Positions 28,094 through 35,967 of a stretch of 64,000 nucleotides of DNA are shown piece after piece (within the stretch, counting starts at the first letter, position 1; every line of letters starts with the position of its first letter). The translations under genes were made by a program, and so were the position numbers. Source of the DNA: Methanothrix sp. (lineage in GTDB: Archaea; Halobacteriota; Methanosarcinia; Methanotrichales; Methanotrichaceae); the NCBI GenBank assembly GCA_029907715.1, contig JARYLI010000001.1:124001-188000 (forward strand). Direction: 5' to 3'. Below the pieces are notes generated by a model. It was given only the letters and a program-made list of their open reading frames with translations. It was not told the DNA's origin and did not search any database.

Positions 28094-28879
28094 TTATATT
28101 CTCAGCATGTACGACCTCCCTGCGGCGAAGTATCTTGTCTGGACGTAGCGGTATCCGCCCCTGGAGACCGCGATCTTGTGGTTCATGTTGCCCAGAACTG
28201 TGAAGCTGATGGTGCCATCGATCAACCCATCATCTACGTCTCTGTATCGATATGTATCATCGACAACGACATCAAATCCCCTGAGAGTGCCTGAGGTCAC
28301 GGTGATCATGGCAAGCCCGGCGTAATCCGGAGGGATGTACCTGCCGCCTGTTACATCAATGATCACAGCACTGCTCGGGAGGTTGTCCTTAACAAAGAGC
28401 AGTATGTGCCGGCCCGGGGTATCAGCATAGAAGCTAAGATAGCTGTATGTGCCGAACCAGTACCTCCTGGTGTTCGTGCTCCCGCTCGGGTATATCTCGA
28501 TGAGGTCTCCAGGTCCCGCATACGGCGCTGTCGCAACCAGTGAGACCGTGCCGCCCAGCGGGCAGGTCGTGTACTGCCTCCACGCGCGACCGTCTGCGAT
28601 CCAGAGCATGTTCGCGCCTGATAGCATTGATCTGTACGATGAGAAGCTCACCTCCCTGCTGCCGAAGTAGACAGCCTGAGGCTGATTCTGCTCCAGATCA
28701 AAGCTCATGAGCGCCTCCGGGGCGGAGTCGCTGGCAGACTGTCCCGCGCTTACATCCTGCGCATACGATACCTCCCCTGAAACCGGGGTCTCTCCCTCGC
28801 CTTCGATCCACTCCTCAGCCAGCCCGCCTGAGAGCAAAAGCGAGAGAACGACAGGAACAAGAATTTTCCACGATGGCAT
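28094..28879 (-). CDS. Exported protein of unknown function
   Basis: 261 residues. A signal peptide is evident (MPSWKILVPVVLSLLLSGGL), followed by an acidic linker (EEWIEGEGETP). The mature part is rich in Tyr, Gly and Ser and looks like beta-sandwich domains: YFGSREVSFSSYRS, then IADGRAWRQYT, a region around GPGDLIEIYPSG, and a C-terminal domain with RGFDVVVDDTYRYRDVDDG. No catalytic motif or membrane anchor is visible, so it is likely released or bound at the cell surface. The family is not recognised. An AT-rich promoter region follows at 28885-28910. Confidence 0.75.
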   Translation of the reverse strand: MPSWKILVPVVLSLLLSGGLAEEWIEGEGETPVSGEVSYAQDVSAGQSASDSAPEALMSFDLEQNQPQAVYFGSREVSFSSYRSMLSGANMLWIADGRAWRQYTTCPLGGTVSLVATAPYAGPGDLIEIYPSGSTNTRRYWFGTYSYLSFYADTPGRHILLFVKDNLPSSAVIIDVTGGRYIPPDYAGLAMITVTSGTLRGFDVVVDDTYRYRDVDDGLIDGTISFTVLGNMNHKIAVSRGGYRYVQTRYFAAGRSYMLRI

Positions 28880-28985
28880 GATATGCGATTATAATTTTAT
28901 GTTATAAAAATTTTTGTGACTTTTTCATGGTGTTCTGTTCTAGAGTCCTAACTTCACATAACAACCATCCTGCGTGAGATAACGT

Positions 28986-29213
28986 ATTTGTCAATATCGT
29001 GAGCTTATAGTATTCCGTATAAGTTGATATAATATTGCACGCCACATAAAATCATCTATAAAGTATGACACATCCATTAGATTTTAAATGGATTTACATG
29101 AAGTGACGCAAAGGACTATAATTGAGTTACTGCTCAAGTGAAGCCGGCTATCATCGGGCATGGTCGTTTATCCAGAAATCCGCCAAGAGGGCAATTTACC
29201 TCAACGGTTCGAG
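28986..29213 (+). repeat. Element A copy split by a 113-bp AT-rich insertion
   Basis: The left end of A (TTTGTCAATATCGTGAGCTTA, 28986-29006) and the rest (ATTGAGTTACTGCTCAAGTG from 29121 to GGCAATTTACCTCAACGGTTCGAG at 29213) are separated by an unrelated AT-rich stretch. That stretch shares a 17-mer (29046-29062) with 47871-47887. The remainder of the 28880-29373 gap shows no gene other than the promoter region of the rhodanese operon. Confidence 0.75.
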
Positions 29214-29373
29214 ATACCGTAACAGAGCAGTAAAACCAACAATCTCAATATTTGCAATATGATTGTCAAAGATTTCTGGACTGAACATTCGCAGATCAGC
29301 TCTCGATACATTGAAATAGAATCCTGTAAGAACAGTATGCTGCAGTTCTGTTGCTGAGTGGGGTTTGAGTTCC

Positions 29374-30249
29374 ATGAGAGAGTATCCGTATCCCTCAAAA
29401 GGTGAGGTCAGGTGGGTATCTCCGGACTGGCTGGATGAAAACATGGATAATGTTCGAACAATTGATGTCCAGCCGAATGTGCATGACTACATAATGGGCC
29501 ACATCCCCGGGGCTGTTTACATGAACGAGGGGCTTCTGAGGGTTGCACGCAGGAGGCAGCCGGCCAGCTTCGTGCCGGCAGAGTCGATAGAGGCTGTGTT
29601 CAGAAGCATGGGGATATCCGGAGATGTGCCGGTGGTTGTCTACAGCGGCCCTGGAGTTTACAGCAGATGTGCCGCGGGGATTGGCGATGGTCTGGAGCAG
29701 ACCATGGTCGCGTACGCGCTCGTGCGCTTCGGCCACCGCATGGTGCACATACTGGATGGTGGCATCGAGAGCTGGATGGAGTCCGGACGGAAGCTGACGA
29801 AGGAATTTCCTGATGTCCAGGAGGGTGGCTTCAGATCTGAGATAAGACGCGAGCACTTTGTGGAGATGGATGAGCTGAGGAGCATTATGGGAAGAGATGA
29901 TGTCATTATATTCGATGCAAGGCCTGTCTCATCGTATGAGGGACAGGCCATGTGGATCAAGCCAGGGCACATCCCCGGCGCACACAGCCTTCCATGGAGG
30001 CGGTTGATGACGGAGAAGAACAGCCGTCTTCTCCGGGATGATGAGGAGCTGAGATCCCTGATTGGCGGCTTCGACCTGAAGGGCAGGAGGATAATCGTAT
30101 ACTGCGGCACGGGCAGGGAGGCAACAAACGAGTATCTGTTCTTCAAATACTATCTCGGACATCCGGATGTCAGGATCTACGAGGGGTCCTTCACGGAGTG
30201 GTCCTCCTATCCGGAGAACCCGACGGTCACAGGCCCGAATCCATGGTGA
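29374..30249 (+). CDS. Two-domain rhodanese (thiosulfate sulfurtransferase family)
   Basis: About 291 residues with two rhodanese domains. The C-terminal domain has the active-site loop IVYCGTGREATNEY with the catalytic Cys. The N-terminal domain has VVYSGPGVYSRC, where Ser replaces that Cys, so it is structural as in the standard tandem rhodaneses. HIPGA motifs (GHIPGAVYM, GHIPGAHSL) precede each loop. It moves sulfane sulfur to acceptors such as cyanide, thiols or proteins. ATG 29374 is preferred to TTG 29365, though GGGGT lies closer to the TTG. The MBL-rhodanese gene follows after four bases, so they form a sulfur-handling operon. Confidence 0.88.
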   Translation: MREYPYPSKGEVRWVSPDWLDENMDNVRTIDVQPNVHDYIMGHIPGAVYMNEGLLRVARRRQPASFVPAESIEAVFRSMGISGDVPVVVYSGPGVYSRCAAGIGDGLEQTMVAYALVRFGHRMVHILDGGIESWMESGRKLTKEFPDVQEGGFRSEIRREHFVEMDELRSIMGRDDVIIFDARPVSSYEGQAMWIKPGHIPGAHSLPWRRLMTEKNSRLLRDDEELRSLIGGFDLKGRRIIVYCGTGREATNEYLFFKYYLGHPDVRIYEGSFTEWSSYPENPTVTGPNPW

Positions 30250-30253
30250 GAGC

Positions 30254-31606
30254 ATGCTCTTTGAGAGGATATCATCCGAGGGTCTGGCGCATCACTCGTA
30301 CATCGTGGGCGACCGCGGGAGCGCTGTTGTCATAGATCCGAGGCTGGATTGCGATGTTTATGTGGATATAGCCTCGAGAAACGGTATGCGCATAACAGAC
30401 ATCCTTGAGACGCACAGGAATGAGGACTACGTCATAGGTTCCGTTGAGCTCTCCGCCCTTACGGGAGCATCTGTCTGGCACGCGGATCCTGAGCTCGATT
30501 ACCTGTACGGCGCGCCCGCCAGAGATGGGCAGGTATGGCAGATCGGCTCCTGGCAGATCGAGGCGATATCAGCGCCCGGCCACACGCTCGGCTCTATGGC
30601 CTACCTTCTGAAGGATCGCGCCGGGGTTCCACATGCGGTCTTCACCGGAGATGCGATCTTCGCGGGCGATGTCGGGCGCGTTGATCTCCTCGGCATGGAC
30701 CGCGCTGAGGAGCTTGCGGGCATGCTCTACGAGAGCATCTTTCAGAGAATACTCCCGCTGGGCGATGGTGTCCTCCTCTGCCCGGCGCATGGGGCTGGCT
30801 CTGTCTGCGGGTCTGCGATAACTGACCGCCCCTGGACGACGGTGGGGATGGAGCGGCTCCACAACCCGAAGCTGAGGGCGGGAAGCAGGGCTGAGTTCGT
30901 CAGAACTGTTGCTGTTGAGCTCGAGAGGCCCCCGTACTTCAGGCGGATGGAGGAGCTGAACATAAAGGGTCACAGGCTCAATAGGAGTGCCATCCCTCCC
31001 CTCTCCCCGGAGGTGGTCAGAGAAGCTCTCGATGAGTGTGTTATTCTTGATACAAGATCTGAGGTGGCATACGGCGGGGCCCACATACCGGCATCGCAGT
31101 TCATATGGATGGATGGGCTGTCCGCACTCGCAGGATGGTTTTTATCTTATGATATGCCGTTAATCCTGGTGGGCGATGAGATCGAGAGGGCGGCCAGAGT
31201 TCTGATGAGAATGGGCTATGATGATATCTCAGGATACCTCAGTGGGGGAATGCTGGCCTGGCACATGGCCGGTCTCGAGAGCAGCTCTGTGAGAACCGTG
31301 ACCGTCCAGGAGCTATGCAGGCATCTGGACCAGGGCGGCAAGGCATGGATACTCGATGTGCGATCAGATGAGGAGGTCTCTGAGGAGAGCATAACCGGAG
31401 CGCATCACATCCATGTCACACAGCTGCCCCGCAGGATGGACGAGGTGCCCAGAGAGAGAGCGGTCTACATATTCTGCGGCAGCGGCATGCGCTCCATGGT
31501 GGCAGCATCGTTCCTCAAGAGGCATGGCTGGAAGAGCATAGCGGTTGTTCTCGGAGGTCTGGCGGGCTGGAAGAGCGTGACATGCCCTGTTGTGAGGCGG
31601 GTGTGA
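30254..31606 (+). CDS. MBL-fold hydrolase fused to rhodanese domains
   Basis: 450 residues. N-terminal metallo-beta-lactamase domain (about 1-235) of the glyoxalase II/persulfide dioxygenase type, with ISAPGHTLGSMAYLL, VFTGDAIFAGDVGRVD and LLCPAHGAGSV. The first metal motif, normally THxHxDH, reads THRNEDY, so two His positions are Asn and Tyr. Two rhodanese domains follow: one around VILDTRSEVAYGG...HIPAS, with no clear active Cys, and a C-terminal one with AYIFCGSG-type loop (VYIFCGSGMRSM) bearing the Cys. Similar bacterial proteins act in persulfide metabolism. ATG 30254 follows GGTGAGAG; the longer frame overlaps the previous gene. Confidence 0.88.
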   Translation: MLFERISSEGLAHHSYIVGDRGSAVVIDPRLDCDVYVDIASRNGMRITDILETHRNEDYVIGSVELSALTGASVWHADPELDYLYGAPARDGQVWQIGSWQIEAISAPGHTLGSMAYLLKDRAGVPHAVFTGDAIFAGDVGRVDLLGMDRAEELAGMLYESIFQRILPLGDGVLLCPAHGAGSVCGSAITDRPWTTVGMERLHNPKLRAGSRAEFVRTVAVELERPPYFRRMEELNIKGHRLNRSAIPPLSPEVVREALDECVILDTRSEVAYGGAHIPASQFIWMDGLSALAGWFLSYDMPLILVGDEIERAARVLMRMGYDDISGYLSGGMLAWHMAGLESSSVRTVTVQELCRHLDQGGKAWILDVRSDEEVSEESITGAHHIHVTQLPRRMDEVPRERAVYIFCGSGMRSMVAASFLKRHGWKSIAVVLGGLAGWKSVTCPVVRRV

Positions 31607-31609
31607 TCC

Positions 31610-32026
31610 GTGCCCATTCTGAGGGGTGAGGAAGAACTGAAAAAGGTGTTAAAAGGGTCCAGGACTGTGGCGGTGCTGGGCGCCTCCACCGATCCCCACA
31701 AGCCCAGCTTCTTCGTATCGCTGGTGGTAAGGACGTACGGCTTCAGGATGTTCTTCGTCAATCCGAACCATGCGGGGGAGGAGATCCTGGGGGAGCGTGT
31801 CTATGCATCACTAAGAGACATACCGGTTGATATAGACATCGTGGACGTGTTCAGAAGGCCATCCGCAGCCAGGGAGGTGGCGGAGGAGATCAGAGCAAAG
31901 GGATGCAGGACCGTCTGGTTCCAGCCGGGCACTGAGGACATGACCGTGGTAAGGGAGCTCGCAGACGAGGGCTTCAACGTTGTGGTGGGCTGCTGCATGA
32001 AGGTCGAGTGCAGAAAGCTTCTGTGA
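31610..32026 (+). CDS. CoA-binding domain protein (YccU-like)
   Basis: 138 residues, a single Rossmann CoA-binding domain. The N terminus has TVAVLGASTDPHKPSF; then NPNHAGEEILGERVYASL, VDVFRRPSAAREV and the C-terminal VVVGCCMKVECRKLL with three cysteines in a row of seven residues. Family members bind CoA; the Cys-rich tail matches the form often coupled with sulfur genes, perhaps carrying CoA persulfide. This is inference. GTG start three bases after the MBL-rhodanese stop, so third gene of the operon. Confidence 0.86.
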   Translation: MPILRGEEELKKVLKGSRTVAVLGASTDPHKPSFFVSLVVRTYGFRMFFVNPNHAGEEILGERVYASLRDIPVDIDIVDVFRRPSAAREVAEEIRAKGCRTVWFQPGTEDMTVVRELADEGFNVVVGCCMKVECRKLL

Positions 32027-32128
32027 GACTGCCGGGATGGATCACATGGAATCTTTGGGACGACTGCGAACTGCGGGCCAAGAACGCTGAATGGCATTTC
32101 AGGAACCGACGTCCACTGGCATAAACGC

Positions 32129-32330
32129 CGCTCTTATCCATCTGATGGCTCTACAGAGGAGACGGTGGTTCTGCTATGCGTTCGTTTCGACTTATCTTCG
32201 AATGCGTCGAAGCGTTTCGACGAAGTCGAAACTGTCGAAACCCTTCGACTATGCCGAATGCGTGGTGATTGAATGAGCGCTTTCATCGACCACATTACAC
32301 AACCTCCAGGTTGTCAAGCAAATAGAGAGC
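32129..32330 (+). repeat. Diverged element C copy interrupted by a GTTTCGAC palindrome cluster
   Basis: CGCTCTTATCCATCTGATGG at 32129 and GGTTCTGCTATGCG at 32167-32180 match element C. The right end is degenerate (ACAACCTCCAGGTTGTCAAG, then CAAATAGAGAGC). Between them lies a block with GTTTCGAC at 32184 and 32214 and its inverse GTCGAAAC at 32225 and 32234. The rest of the 32027-32579 gap shows no gene. Confidence 0.65.
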
Positions 32331-32579
32331 TGATCGCGAATTTTGCAGTGCCACATACTGTTGATCTCAGTGATACGAGCAAACGACATGAATCTCAGTG
32401 AAGTAACTTTATAGGCTTTGATCTTATTCGACAGCTACGATCAGCATCACAGGAGCCTGCATGATTAAAGAAGTATCCTGCCAGCGAGCACCGATCCCTG
32501 ACAGTACGTTCGGTGAGCAGGGCCTGCGACCTCCGATTAAGTTGGACCGGCAGGTCTCGAAAAACTGGAAGGAGGGCAG

Positions 32580-33332
32580 ATGATGATGGTGAACCTCGGT
32601 GGAATCGTGCCACTCTCCACTGTTGACTGGCCGGGGAGGGTCTCTGCAGTGATCTTTCTGAGAGGGTGTCCATTCAGATGTCCGTTCTGCCAGAACGCGG
32701 AGCTTCAGAGCGGATGGACACCTGTGGACATCTCAGAGCTGATGGATCGCCTCTTTCCCAGAAGGGGCGCGGGCCAGAGCATACTCCACGAGTTCAGCGG
32801 ATCTCTGCGCATCGACTCCGTCGTTCTCTCAGGAGGTGAGCCGCTCGCGCAGAGAGAGGCTGCCCTTGCTATAGCGCGAGAGGTAAACGCACGCGGCCTC
32901 GATCTGGGGGTCGAGACGAACGGTTACCATCCGGAGACCCTTGAGGCTCTGATATCCGAGGGATATCTGCGCATGGTCTTTCTCGACATCAAGGCAGCCC
33001 CCAGGGAGGATGCGTACCTCAGGGCAACGGGGTATCAGCGCAGAGACACACTCCAGCGGGTTCTCAGGAGCCTGGATGTGATTGTGGAGAATCATGTACC
33101 GTTCGAGATAAGGATCACCGTCTTCCCCGGGATGCCCTCGGAGGATGAGCTGAAGGAGATCTCCGATCTTCTGCAGCATGTGGCACCCCGCTCCCTCGAG
33201 TCGGTCGTCCTGCAGCAGGGCATCCCTCCACGCGGCGAGTTCGAGCCCGTCTCTGAGGAGGATCTCAGGAGGTTTGCGCGATCGTTAAAGTTTAACGTCA
33301 GGATCAGATCCATGAGGAGGAGCGTTCCTTGA
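32580..33332 (+). CDS. nrdG: Radical SAM activating enzyme, NrdG type
   Basis: 250 residues. The N terminus GGIVPLSTVDWPGRVSAV is the usual opening of archaeal anaerobic ribonucleotide reductase activating proteins, followed by the radical-SAM cluster motif GCPFRCPFCQN (CxxxCxxC) and the GGEP-type SAM motif LSGGEPLAQ. It would generate the glycyl radical of an anaerobic reductase using SAM. Other glycyl-radical activases share this pattern, and no partner reductase gene is in the window. ATG 32580 follows GGAGGG. The next gene overlaps by four bases. Confidence 0.85.
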   Translation: MMMVNLGGIVPLSTVDWPGRVSAVIFLRGCPFRCPFCQNAELQSGWTPVDISELMDRLFPRRGAGQSILHEFSGSLRIDSVVLSGGEPLAQREAALAIAREVNARGLDLGVETNGYHPETLEALISEGYLRMVFLDIKAAPREDAYLRATGYQRRDTLQRVLRSLDVIVENHVPFEIRITVFPGMPSEDELKEISDLLQHVAPRSLESVVLQQGIPPRGEFEPVSEEDLRRFARSLKFNVRIRSMRRSVP

Positions 33333-33877
33333 GGATCATCGGGTTCGTGGGGATGCCCGGCTCCGGAAAGAGCGTGGCATCTGATGTGGCGAGGGAGATG
33401 GGCATCAGGGTCGTGGTTATGGGTGACGTGATCAGGGCAGAGGCAAGGAGAAGAGGTCTGGAGCCGACAGATGCAAACCACGGGATGGTGGGGGATGAGC
33501 TCAGGCGAGCCGATGGGGAGGACGCGATCGCTAGAAGGTGTTTAGAAGGTGTGGGCAGGGATGAAACGATCGTGGTTGATGGAATAAGGAGCGGTGCAGA
33601 GGTGGAGTACTTCAAATCGGTGGCAGATCGATTCCATCTCATCGAGATATTCACCCCTCCTGAACAGAGACAGAGGAGGATCGCATCCAGAGGCAGACCT
33701 GACGATAAGAATTGCGAAGACCTCTCTGAGGCACTGAAGAGGCGCGATGCCCGGGAGCTCGGCTGGGGGATGGGCGAGGCGATAGCTGCAGCCGAGATGA
33801 GAATATGCAACGACCGTACCCTCGATGAGTTCAGGGAGAGTATCAGGGCGGTGCTGGAAGAGCTCTGCAGGTCCTGA
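33329..33877 (+). CDS. UPF0200-type nucleotide kinase-like P-loop protein
   Basis: 182 residues. P-loop FVGMPGSGKSVASDVA at the N terminus; a LID-like region with FTPPEQRQRRIASRGR and a RRDARELGWG motif follow. This is the UPF0200/dephospho-CoA-kinase-like archaeal family, whose substrate is unknown. The TTG start at 33329 overlaps the stop of the radical SAM gene (TTGA), with a GGAGG run just upstream, so the two are coupled. Confidence 0.83.
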   Translation: MRIIGFVGMPGSGKSVASDVAREMGIRVVVMGDVIRAEARRRGLEPTDANHGMVGDELRRADGEDAIARRCLEGVGRDETIVVDGIRSGAEVEYFKSVADRFHLIEIFTPPEQRQRRIASRGRPDDKNCEDLSEALKRRDARELGWGMGEAIAAAEMRICNDRTLDEFRESIRAVLEELCRS

Positions 33878-33993
33878 CCGGAAAAGCGCGGCTTCCCCAT
33901 AGTCAGCATCACTGACGCCTGCAGCTGCAGTGCTCCTGCGTCTGGGCTGTCCTGAGGCGATGAGACCATCTGATTGCCGGCCCACTCCCGCAA

Positions 33994-34003
33994 GTTAAAT
34001 ATG
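33994..34003 (+). promoter_or_regulatory. TATA box for the zinc-ribbon/hisB-like operon
   Basis: GTTAAATATG lies 35-44 bases before the ATG at 34038 in an AT-rich patch following GC-rich sequence. Confidence 0.55.
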
Positions 34004-34037
34004 TTTGCAACAAACAGACTCCTGGAGGTGAGATTGA

Positions 34038-34196
34038 ATGTGCACAGTTGGAGGTGGCCCGGATCTCGGCGCGATTGAGGAGGGCCTGTCTGCCAAGGAT
34101 TACATATGCCTGGACTGCGGAAACAAGTTCAAGGGGATGGGCAAAAGGCCGATGTGCCCCTCATGCAAATCCAGGAACGTAAAGCTCGAGAGATGA
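34038..34196 (+). CDS. Small zinc-ribbon protein (52 aa)
   Basis: 52 residues: a glycine-rich start (MCTVGGGPDLGAIEEGLSAK) and a four-Cys zinc ribbon with CLDC and CPSC knuckles. I recall this short protein as conserved in methanogens but have no function for it; zinc ribbons of this size often accompany transcription or ribosome proteins. GGAGGTGA lies six bases before the ATG, an excellent ribosome-binding site. It overlaps the next gene by four bases (ATGA), so they form one operon. Confidence 0.8.
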   Translation: MCTVGGGPDLGAIEEGLSAKDYICLDCGNKFKGMGKRPMCPSCKSRNVKLER

Positions 34197-34645
34197 AGAT
34201 CAGGATCGCAGACGACGAGATAGCGTACCTTCGTGGCAGCACGGGAACACTGGCATTAGCCAGGACGCTTGGCAGGCATTTCTTTCTTGAGACCGACCGG
34301 GAGGAGATCGTTTTATTCACAGATCCAGATGATCTCATAGTCGCATCCTCATTCGGCACCGGCGAGGCCATTGAGCGGGGGCTGAGATGCACGATATTCC
34401 ACATCCGCGAGCTCGGCTCTCCGCTCATAGTGCTCCCGAAGGGGCATCCAGCCTCCCCAAGGCTCAGGGTGGTAGTATCTGTGGGAAAGAGGACGCGCTT
34501 GAGCTGCAGAATACAGCCCGGAACCCATCCGGAGCAGGATGTGCTCTGCGGGGCCGAGGAGATGGACGGGGTGGAGATTCACGGAACAGACGATGGCGCA
34601 GAGCTCGTCGGGTTTGAGGGAGAGGTACACATAGAGAAGCTATGA
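34193..34645 (+). CDS. Conserved hypothetical protein (150 aa)
   Basis: 150 residues, mostly predicted beta strands, with no signal peptide or membrane segment. Visible features are an acidic start (MKIRIADDEIAYLRGSTG), a segment LPKGHPASPRLRVVVSVGKR in the middle and a single pair of His in the second half. The only Cys are scattered, so no metal site is evident. I do not recognise the family. It is sandwiched by ATGA overlap with the zinc-ribbon gene and by four-base overlap with the hisB-like gene, so it shares their expression. Confidence 0.8.
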   Translation: MKIRIADDEIAYLRGSTGTLALARTLGRHFFLETDREEIVLFTDPDDLIVASSFGTGEAIERGLRCTIFHIRELGSPLIVLPKGHPASPRLRVVVSVGKRTRLSCRIQPGTHPEQDVLCGAEEMDGVEIHGTDDGAELVGFEGEVHIEKL

Positions 34646-35163
34646 CACCATCAGCACGCCGCACCACATACGAGACTGATGTGGATGTTCACATGGATCT
34701 CCACGGCACAGGGGAGGCCGAGGTCTCCACAGGCGTCGAGCTTCTGGACGACATGCTGAGAATGCTCGCAGCATCAGGGCGTTTCGATATCAGAATCAGA
34801 GCCAGAGGCGATGCGACCGGAGATCACCACCTCGTTGAAGACGTCGGGATAACACTTGGAAGCTGTCTTTCAGCAGTGAAGAGCGGCACCGGCAGCGCGA
34901 TAGTGCCGTATGGGGACTGCACCGCTCTGGCTGCAGTGAGCTTTGGGGCTCCGGGGTTCAAAGCGATTCTGAAGCTCTCCTCTGAGAGCATCGGCGGAAT
35001 GGCGCTGGAGAACCTGGAGCACTTCATGAGGTCCATGGCATACAACGGATCTTTCACGCTCCACGTTATCGCAGACGGCGGCGATGACAGGGAGAAGATC
35101 ATTTCGGCGATGAAGGCCCTCGGAGCTGCGCTAAGGAATGCGATAAGGGATGGCGGAGTCTAG
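34642..35163 (+). CDS. HisB-like protein lacking several metal ligands
   Basis: 173 residues. The fold signature of imidazoleglycerol-phosphate dehydratase is clear: ETDVDVHMDLHGTGEAEVSTG start, GDHHLVEDVGITLG (cf. DDHHTVEDVGI in HisB), the YGDC, LENLEHFMRSMAYN and TLHVIADGGDD segments. However, LLDDML replaces the FFDHML motif, so its metal-binding His is lost. The second-repeat NxHHxxEAxFKA motif reads GDDREKIISAMKA, losing its two His. It is also shorter than the usual ~195 residues. It may be a catalytically altered or structural paralog, or a highly divergent HisB. It lies in an operon with uncharacterised genes, followed by a gap and cobZ. Confidence 0.8.
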   Translation: MTPSARRTTYETDVDVHMDLHGTGEAEVSTGVELLDDMLRMLAASGRFDIRIRARGDATGDHHLVEDVGITLGSCLSAVKSGTGSAIVPYGDCTALAAVSFGAPGFKAILKLSSESIGGMALENLEHFMRSMAYNGSFTLHVIADGGDDREKIISAMKALGAALRNAIRDGGV

Positions 35164-35511
35164 GAGAGATACCACTATCTTTGATGTTCCAGTTGTGACA
35201 CAGCGGTCTCGCCCCGCATTCACGCTGATCCTCTCCAGAGATTCTCTGTTTGATATTCCAGCTGGAACTACCTCCACGCCATGAGCGTTTTCTCCGCCAT
35301 CATCACTTCCGCTGGCTGAGAGCATCTTGCATCTGTGACCGGCCGAAAGATGGAAATCCTGGATTTTCGTGTCAGTGACAGCAGAAGGAATGAAAACAGA
35401 GATGCATGAGTCCGCAGATCTGAGGGGTGTGTGGTGAACGATGCTGCCTGGCGTCAGCTGCTCCTGAGGGACGGCTGGAGTTCCCGCCATCCCGCACCGG
35501 GAGGTGTTGTG
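35164..35511. other. Gap before cobZ, with a perfect 12-bp palindrome
   Basis: No gene is supported here. TTCCAGCTGGAA (35256-35267) is a perfect palindrome, and TTGATGTTCCAG (35181) and TTGATATTCCAG (35250) are near-identical direct repeats, so a regulator site for the cob operon is possible. I see no cobalamin riboswitch consensus. Confidence 0.45.
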
Positions 35512-35967
35512 ATGGATATCGTTGAGGTTCTCAGGGAGGAGGGTATTACAGTTGATGAGATAGTCGCGACCGCTCTGGAGCTGTACGTCCCGCATCCAGG
35601 CGTCGAGACCCGCGAGAAGGCGGATGCTGTGTTCAGGAGGGAGCTGAAGATTGCGCTGTCTGACCCGAACCTAGCGCTTCTCATATACGCAGGGGTTCTT
35701 CTGGAGGAGAGGGGAAGGATGAGAATGCTCCCCAATCTGAGTGGGGAGGATTACGAGAGGGATCTCACGTATCTCATAGCCGATGAGGTGCTGGGCATGA
35801 GCATAGCGAAGTACATCGGCGGATACAAGGGAACATTCGAGTATGTCAGATATGATAAGGCAAAGCCCGGGATCCTCGCCAGGCTCGGCCCGTTCATGGA
35901 CGATGTGATCGGCGGTCTCATCGGTGGCGTCTCCTCGAACATGTACACCAGGGCGGGATTCAGCTGA
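35512..35967 (+). CDS. cobZ: Alpha-ribazole-5'-phosphate phosphatase, archaeal CobZ
   Basis: 151 residues of the phosphatidylglycerophosphatase A-like family: DEIVATALELYVPHPGVETREKA, LADEVLGMSIAKYIGGYKGTFEY-type segment, and a glycine-rich C terminus (FMDDVIGGLIGGVSS). In methanogens this protein (CobZ) removes the phosphate during cobalamin nucleotide-loop assembly. The assignment is supported by the cobS and cobY genes directly downstream. ATG 35512 follows GGAGGTG; the longer frame to 35431 is not needed. Confidence 0.88.
   Translation: MDIVEVLREEGITVDEIVATALELYVPHPGVETREKADAVFRRELKIALSDPNLALLIYAGVLLEERGRMRMLPNLSGEDYERDLTYLIADEVLGMSIAKYIGGYKGTFEYVRYDKAKPGILARLGPFMDDVIGGLIGGVSSNMYTRAGFS

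Noticed and set aside
35164-35511. Cobalamin riboswitch before cobZ
   Set aside because: No B12-box consensus or typical stem arrangement could be seen.
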